Shown here piece after piece: positions 58,947-64,000 of a DNA stretch of 64,000 nt. Below the pieces are notes generated by a model, which was not told the DNA's origin, made no database searches, and was given only the letters and a program-made list of their open reading frames with translations. Source of the stretch: Clostridium sp. Marseille-Q2269 (GTDB lineage Bacteria > Bacillota > Clostridia > Clostridiales > Clostridiaceae); assembly GCF_943736985.1 (NCBI RefSeq), contig NZ_CALSFS010000001.1:124001-188000 (forward strand), read 5' to 3'. The position numbers were made by a program, and so were the translations under genes. Position 1 is the stretch's first letter, and every line of letters begins with the position of its first letter.

Positions 58947-59478
58947 ATGACTTTAATAATGAAAAGTGAAAATAGATATTTAAGACGAAAGGCTGTAGAT
59001 TATGCTGTAACTTATGCTCTAAATCCTAATCCTAAATACAGGTATTTCTCTATTAAAGACAATAATTGGCGATTGTACTAATTTTATTTCTCAATGCCTA
59101 TTGGCTGGTGGAGCTCCAATGAATTATAATAGAGAATATCCATGGTGGTACAATTCTAAAAATACTATAAATATTATGGATGATACTTGGTCAATTTGTT
59201 GGGCCGTAGCTCATTCTTTATATTATTATTTAAAAATAAATCAAGAAAAAAATTCTTTTGGAGCAAAAGGTTTAGAGATTTATAACAAAAGTGATCTAGA
59301 AATTGGTGATTTAGTATTCTTTGAAGATACCAATCATCGCATATTTCATTCTGCAATAATTACCTCTTTTAATAATGGAGAACCTTTAATATCTCAACAT
59401 ACTTTTAATGATTTAAATATACCAATTAAAACTTCTATGAAATACATTAATCCACATTTTTTAAAGATAAGTTTATAG
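58947..59478 (+). pseudogene. Amidase-domain (Amidase_6) protein, frameshifted
   Basis: Two frames of one gene. The first (ATG 58947) reads MTLIMKSENRYLRRKAVDYA...KYRYFSIKDNN and hits a stop. The next frame resumes with GDCTNFISQCLLAGGAP, WWYN and a HTF end, the hallmarks of the putative amidase domain found on clostridial spore and wall proteins. The break is in AATAATTGGC at 59061-59070; an extra T, or two missing bases, accounts for it. The restored protein would be about 177 residues. No signal peptide. Peptidoglycan amidase is by family only. Confidence 0.78.
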
Positions 59479-59654
59479 TTCATAATTTATCAACTTTAAT
59501 AATTAAAGCTAACATTTAAGCTTTTATAAGCTTTCTGTTAGCTCTAATTACTCTTTATAAATAAAATTGATAAGTACCCCTACTAATCTTTTTAATGTAA
59601 AATTCCATTCTTATACAACATAGCATTTATACTTTTTATATAATTTCATATTCG

Positions 59655-60662
59655 CTATACATATATAGCAATGGGTATACCTTGAATAGCTGGCCCTTCT
59701 ATAGTAGTCTTAATATTATCAAACGTTAAAATATCATTATTATTTAATAGGTTTAAATATGGAGTCATTGTAGTCAATAACTTATTGTAATAATTACTCA
59801 TGCCTGTTTTTCTAAGTAGATCTATTTTATTTTTGTTTTCTGCCACTCTAAGTACTTTGCATAGAATTTTGCAATTACAATATGCTGCATCATACATATA
59901 TGGACTTTCTTCTGAAAAATTATTTATGTTTAAACTTAATACTCCACTACAATTTTTAAGCCTCACCACCATATCTCTAGTATTATATTTCTTTAAATTT
60001 TCATTTAAAATTTTTAGTTCTTTTAATATAACTGTATAATTATTTATAGAGTTAATATTATTTATAGAGTTAATATTATTTATAGAGTTAATATTATTTT
60101 TAGTGTTTTCTAAAATTAAATTGTTTAATTTATTAATATCATAGCACTCTATAGTGTTTATTAAAGAATCTAATTGTGAAACTATACAGGAGCTATCCAT
60201 ATTTCCTTCAAATTCCACATAATCTCCACATTTTATATTATTATTTACAATATCTTGTTCCGTTATTTGTTTTATCATATTTTCATTCATCATCATATTC
60301 TTTAAATTATAAAACAAATGAAAAGTAGTATATATTTTAGTAACTCCAAATTCTTTTATATTAGTGTTTTTTCCATCTAAACTTCCCATAATACTAGATT
60401 CATCACTTATACAATCACTTTTCATTGATAATCTTTCTTTATCTTTATTGCATATACTTTTTTCTCTATTATGAAATTTATTTTTCTTTTTAGAGTACGT
60501 ATTTTCATTTCTGAAATTTTTCTCCAGCTCTTTTTGTAATCTAACAGAGTCTGTTCTATCTGTAATATATTTTATACTTGTACTTTGTAAATAGCCATTT
60601 ATTAAAATAGAATATAAATCCTGTATTAGCATCTTATTTAAATAAATAGGCATGGACATCAT
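59655..60662 (-). CDS. Unknown protein with an NSINNI tandem repeat
   Basis: 335 residues. I recognise no sure family; the start (MPIYLNKMLIQDLYSI) and end of the protein look like a globular protein with two conserved halves, perhaps of DUF6414 type. The centre (about 190-207) has tandem NSINNI repeats written as an 18-base DNA repeat (60041-60094). A Lys/Arg/Asn-rich segment is at 45-75. AGGTGGG precedes the start, but three ATGs lie close together. Confidence 0.65.
   Translation of the reverse strand: MMSMPIYLNKMLIQDLYSILINGYLQSTSIKYITDRTDSVRLQKELEKNFRNENTYSKKKNKFHNREKSICNKDKERLSMKSDCISDESSIMGSLDGKNTNIKEFGVTKIYTTFHLFYNLKNMMMNENMIKQITEQDIVNNNIKCGDYVEFEGNMDSSCIVSQLDSLINTIECYDINKLNNLILENTKNNINSINNINSINNINSINNYTVILKELKILNENLKKYNTRDMVVRLKNCSGVLSLNINNFSEESPYMYDAAYCNCKILCKVLRVAENKNKIDLLRKTGMSNYYNKLLTTMTPYLNLLNNNDILTFDNIKTTIEGPAIQGIPIAIYV
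60041..60094. repeat. 18-bp tandem repeat inside the 59655 gene
   Basis: Three exact copies of TATTTATAGAGTTAATAT (60041-60058, 60059-60076, 60077-60094), then a decayed fourth. 18 bases preserve the frame. Confidence 0.9.
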
Positions 60663-61236
60663 ATATACTATCCCACCTTTAAATTATTCATACTATATAA
60701 TATTAACACTTTATAATTTAGTTTACATATATAATATTTATTTTAGCAATTCTATTTCTATTAATAAGAATTTATTAATAAGAATAGTACATTATGGTAA
60801 ATTCCAATAAATACCATATTATAATATATAATAATTGAACCTAATTTAAATAGAATAAGTATTTATCTTTCATAATCTAATACATTATTTTTTCAATTTG
60901 AGAATATAAATATTATATATATATTAATCATTCCACAAATTAAATGTTTTATATTATTTATAACTTTATTTTATAGTCTATTGATTTTAAACATTATTCC
61001 AGCTATTGTTTTTCATTATAATTTAACAAATATATATTTATTGCAAATGTGTTGATTTTTCCAATATTTAATAATATTATTATAATTAGATTATTAGAAA
61101 TATATTACTATTTTGTAAATTATATTAAACAACAAATTATTGTTTGCTTAAACTTAATATTTTTAATTTTGTTATATATTAAGTTAATAACTTAATATTA
61201 TATATTTATATTAATTTTAAACAAGGGGGCTTTAAA
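60663..61236. other. Divergent promoter region, 574 bp
   Basis: Very AT-rich. Near the POT gene, 61176-61198 (ATATTAAGTTAATAACTTAATAT) is a perfect palindrome except the central base. No T-box or riboswitch structure seen. Confidence 0.45.
61176..61198. promoter_or_regulatory. Palindrome upstream of the peptide transporter gene
   Basis: A 23-base odd palindrome 40 bases from the start codon, which may be an operator. Could also be chance in AT-rich DNA. Confidence 0.4.
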
Positions 61237-62616
61237 ATGGCAAAAGATGCAAAATCAAAACATCCTTCAGGACTTTATGTCTGTGGGCTAACAGTTGCTT
61301 GGGAAAGATTTTCATTTTATGGTGTAAAATCTGTACTTATACTCTTCTTAGCAACTCAAATTATTAAAGGTGGCTTCGGCTTAAGCAAAGCAGATGCAGC
61401 ATCTTTGGTATCTACCTATGCAGCACTGACTTATTTAGCACCAGTAATAGGTGGCTGGATTTGTGACCGTTATTTAGGAGCAAGATATTGTGTAATATTA
61501 GGTACTTTATTAATGGCTGCTGGTAACTTTGTTCTTTTCTTAAATCAGGGCAAGTTTGGGGTATACGCAATGATTATCTTTGTAACTATTGGTACTGGTT
61601 TCTTTAAAGGAAATCTAAATACAATGGTTGGTCTCTTGTACGATCAAAATGATTCTAAAAAAGATGGTGCATTCTCAATTATGTATTCATTTACAAATAT
61701 AGGTGCAATGTTTGGACCTCTTTTATTTGGACTTTTTGCAGATCAAATTTTTTCTACAAAAGTTAATGGTCAAATAACTCATTATGGATATAAGGCTGTT
61801 TTCTTGGGTGGAGCCATAGCTTGTCTTTTATCAGGTCTATCCTTTGCCCTTGGCGTAAAAAAAACAATGGGGAATTCCGGCAAAATAGCAGCTGCTAAAC
61901 TGGTTCCTACTGCAACAAGTAATACTAATAAAGAACAATCAACTACACCTTTAACAAAGGCTGAGAAAAATAGAACTATAGTTATATTTGTATTGACATT
62001 CTTTTCTATATTCTTTTGGACAGCTTATAATCAAGCATCCACATCTATAGCTCTATACACTAGAGATTTTATAGATATGAGTATAGGAAGCTTTACTATG
62101 CCAGTACCTTGGTTAGATTCATTCAATGGGTTTATGTGTGTTATATTAGGACCTATAATGTCTGCTCTTTGGATTAAACTTGAAAATTCCAAGAGAGGTG
62201 ACTTAAACATAACTCAAAAAATGGCTCTTGGTTTTGTACTATTGGCCGTTGGTTTCGCATTTATGATATTCGCAGTATTGCAAAGAGGTGGTTCTTCTGA
62301 CACTGCAATAAAAGCTAGTGTAATTTGGGTATTATTATTTTATGTATTACAAACCACTGGAGAAATGTGTTTCTCACCAATTGGAAACTCAATGCTTAAT
62401 AGACTTGCACCACCTAAATACGCTTCAGTATTAATGGGAGTTTGGTTTTTAAGTACTTTTGCAGCTAATAAATTAGCTGGATACGGTCAAGCATTCATAG
62501 ACAAATTAGGACCACTACAAGTTTTTATAGCCATTCCCGTAGCTCTTATAGCAAATGCTGTAATAATATTTGCACTTAATAAAAAATTAACTAATATGGC
62601 AGAACAATTTGATTAA
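61237..62616 (+). CDS. POT/PTR2-family peptide:H+ symporter
   Basis: 459 residues with about 13 hydrophobic segments. The family motif is seen as ERFSFYGVKSVL (near residue 24, the ExxERFxYY site) and FKGNLNTMVGLLYDQND (a GTGxFKxN-like motif follows). Imports di- and tripeptides with protons, apt for a proteolytic clostridium. Start ATG follows AAGGGGG. Single gene with terminator. Confidence 0.9.
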   Translation: MAKDAKSKHPSGLYVCGLTVAWERFSFYGVKSVLILFLATQIIKGGFGLSKADAASLVSTYAALTYLAPVIGGWICDRYLGARYCVILGTLLMAAGNFVLFLNQGKFGVYAMIIFVTIGTGFFKGNLNTMVGLLYDQNDSKKDGAFSIMYSFTNIGAMFGPLLFGLFADQIFSTKVNGQITHYGYKAVFLGGAIACLLSGLSFALGVKKTMGNSGKIAAAKLVPTATSNTNKEQSTTPLTKAEKNRTIVIFVLTFFSIFFWTAYNQASTSIALYTRDFIDMSIGSFTMPVPWLDSFNGFMCVILGPIMSALWIKLENSKRGDLNITQKMALGFVLLAVGFAFMIFAVLQRGGSSDTAIKASVIWVLLFYVLQTTGEMCFSPIGNSMLNRLAPPKYASVLMGVWFLSTFAANKLAGYGQAFIDKLGPLQVFIAIPVALIANAVIIFALNKKLTNMAEQFD

Positions 62617-62658
62617 AACAAAAATCCCACAGTAAAATGTGGGATTTTTGTTTTAATT
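62616..62658. terminator. Terminator after the peptide transporter
   Basis: AAAACAAAAATCCCACA pairs with TGTGGGATTTTTGTTTT around GTAAAA. Confidence 0.92.
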
Positions 62659-62700
62659 ATCTTTTAATTAATATTACAATTTAATATTAATATATTAAAC

Positions 62701-63606
62701 CTACAATATTTGTTTTAATATCTCTTCTATATGTTTTTTAGTAGCTAATTCTTCTGAAAATGCACTAGCACTACCAGAAGCTAATGCCATTTTAAATGCT
62801 TCTTCTAATTTATTATTTTTTAAATATCCTGCTATAAAACCTGCTACCATGGAATCACCAGCACCTACAGAGTTTATTAAAACGCCTCTAGGCGCACTCT
62901 TTTTTATTATTTCACCTTTAGATGGAATATATATAGCTCCGTGTTCTGCCATAGAAATTATAACATTTTCTGCACCCATCTTTTGTAGCTCTTTTCCGTA
63001 ATAGATTATATCCTCTTCATTTTTAATGTTATTATTAAATAAATCTAACAACTCATAATAATTTGGTTTAATCAAAAATGGTTTATATTTTAAAACCTTT
63101 AACAAAAGTGGGCCAGTTGCATCTACTACAAATTTTATATTTTTTTCTCTTAGCCTTTCCATTATATTTTCATATATGTTTTCTGAAATAGTATTAGGAA
63201 TACTCCCTGCAAGGACCAAAAAGTCTCCCTCTTTTAATGTATCTAACTTATTAAATAATTGATTTAATGACTCATTATCTATAATGGGCCCCATTCCATT
63301 TATTTCTGTTTCTTTCCTTGATTTAAGCTTTATATTGACTCTAGACATTCCAGATTTTAATTTGATAAAATCTGTTTTAATTCCCAAGGATCTAACCTTC
63401 TTTTCTATTTCATCTCCTGTAAATCCAGCTATGTATCCCAATGCTATATTTTCTAAACCTAAACTATTTAAAACTATTGAAACATTAATCCCTTTGCCTC
63501 CTGCATAAAATCTCTCATAGTTTGTTCTATTTAAAATACCTATTCTGAAATCCTCTACTTTAACTACATAATCCAAAGCTGGATTAAAAGTAATAGTATA
63601 AATCAT
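62701..63606 (-). CDS. fruK: 1-Phosphofructokinase
   Basis: 301 residues from ATG 63606 (MIYTITFNPALDYVV), after GAGG; the longer frame to 63720 has no ribosome site. PfkB fold with FYAGGKGINVSIVL (substrate motif) and SVGAGDSMVAGFIAG with the catalytic Asp. Phosphorylates fructose 1-phosphate to the 1,6-bisphosphate. No fruA/fruR neighbours inside this window, so it could also be a tagatose-6-phosphate kinase (LacC). Confidence 0.85.
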   Translation of the reverse strand: MIYTITFNPALDYVVKVEDFRIGILNRTNYERFYAGGKGINVSIVLNSLGLENIALGYIAGFTGDEIEKKVRSLGIKTDFIKLKSGMSRVNIKLKSRKETEINGMGPIIDNESLNQLFNKLDTLKEGDFLVLAGSIPNTISENIYENIMERLREKNIKFVVDATGPLLLKVLKYKPFLIKPNYYELLDLFNNNIKNEEDIIYYGKELQKMGAENVIISMAEHGAIYIPSKGEIIKKSAPRGVLINSVGAGDSMVAGFIAGYLKNNKLEEAFKMALASGSASAFSEELATKKHIEEILKQIL

Positions 63607-63919
63607 TATAGTATCATCCTCACTATTTTTTATTAAACTTCTATATTTGCAATGTGGATCTTTTATTGTAATCATAGTATTGTTATTAATAATTACAATA
63701 GCTATGGAACCTATATTCAATCCTTAATTCAAATAATTAACATATACTTTTTTTCTTAGTTAATATTCTTATGGCTTTTCTATGAATATACTACATCTAT
63801 TTTAAATAAGAATCAATCATTCATATCCAAAATACTGTAGATTAGTTCTAATATACTAAAAATATAGATTTATAGCTAAAAAAAATGATTTTTATAAATT
63901 ATATTATTTTTTCTTTAAT
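63607..63919. other. Gap of 313 bp
   Basis: AT-rich; contains the promoter of fruK on the minus strand. Nothing else recognised. Confidence 0.4.
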
Positions 63920-64000
63920 TTAATATTTATATACTGGTGCAATTTTTACTACATCACCTGTCTTTGGAGAATGAATAATCTGTCCCCCACCTACATATAT
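63920..64000 (-). CDS. C-terminus of an NlpC/P60-family protein, continues past the window
   Basis: 26 codons and a stop: IYVGGGQIIHSPKTGDVVKI, then APVYKY. This matches the end of the NlpC/P60 domain (HVGIYVGNGQFIHAP), with the catalytic His of the fold. It is probably a secreted endopeptidase that cuts peptidoglycan stems; the N-terminal part is outside. Confidence 0.8.
   Translation of the reverse strand: MYVGGGQIIHSPKTGDVVKIAPVYKY

Noticed and set aside
60663-61236. T-box or riboswitch before the peptide transporter
   Set aside because: No specifier loop, T-box bulge or conserved aptamer core visible.
63607-63720. Longer start for fruK
   Set aside because: The upstream part does not resemble the family and has no ribosome site; MIYTITFNPALDY is the standard N-terminus.

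Overview
The window is low-GC, densely coded DNA from a spore-forming, anaerobic, motile member of the Firmicutes. It is most likely a Clostridium of the C. botulinum group I / C. sporogenes type. The pointers are two alpha/beta-type SASP genes, a CotS-family spore coat gene, an IspH-ribosomal protein S1 fusion, the clostridial miaB-mutS-mutL-miaA-hfq-lexA neighbourhood, a sensory [FeFe] hydrogenase, NAD-type glutamate dehydrogenase, and strong AGGAGG ribosome sites with many TTG/GTG starts. The species call is inference from gene content. I saw no rRNA, tRNA, CRISPR array, insertion sequence or prophage.

Layout. 1-2.2 kb (minus): a redox-signalling operon of a 2Fe-2S thioredoxin-like protein, a sensory [FeFe] hydrogenase with PAS domain, and a SpoIIE-type phosphatase cut by the window edge. 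2.3-8.8 kb: small membrane proteins, YbjQ, a rhodanese lipoprotein, a cation/proton antiporter, a nitrilase-family amidase and a thioredoxin-CcdA pair. 8.8-15.7 kb: a chemoreceptor, a GT2 glycosyltransferase, a decayed L-cysteine desulfidase gene, a LarA-family protein and an RluB-type pseudouridine synthase. 16-27.5 kb: an RpiR regulator, glutamate dehydrogenase, a broken HI0933-family flavoprotein, cmk, ispH-rpsA, CotS, a GNAT protein and two aminotransferases. 28-39.5 kb: miaB, mutS, mutL, miaA, hfq, a methionine gamma-lyase-like PLP enzyme, lexA, a Cys-rich acidic protein and a tyrosine recombinase. 40-46.9 kb: a HesB-like protein, SASPs, a YjiH-type membrane protein, ferritin, a broken glucosaminidase and a DUF5050-type beta-propeller. 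46.9-55 kb: two DEAD-box helicases, CvfB, CheV, a siroheme/4Fe-4S reductase and an ABC-F ATPase. 55-64 kb: a second chemoreceptor, PfkB kinases, a broken amidase, an unknown protein with an 18-nt tandem repeat, a POT peptide transporter, FruK and the end of an NlpC/P60 gene.

The main unusual observations are these. Several genes share small indels, mostly in A/T or G homopolymers, that break otherwise intact reading frames (hydrogenase, flavoprotein, aminotransferase 5' end, glucosaminidase, amidase); this points to assembly error or phase-variable slippage and must be resolved before calling them pseudogenes. The ABC-F protein has a second ATP site lacking the Walker A lysine and with Glu replaced by Gln. 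RNA-level control is suggested by an attenuator-like element before the RpiR gene and by a hairpin that buries the ribosome site of a 53-residue protein. A tandem pair of TTCGCGAA palindromes sits in front of the recombinase gene. A remnant of an L-cysteine desulfidase gene lies before larA.
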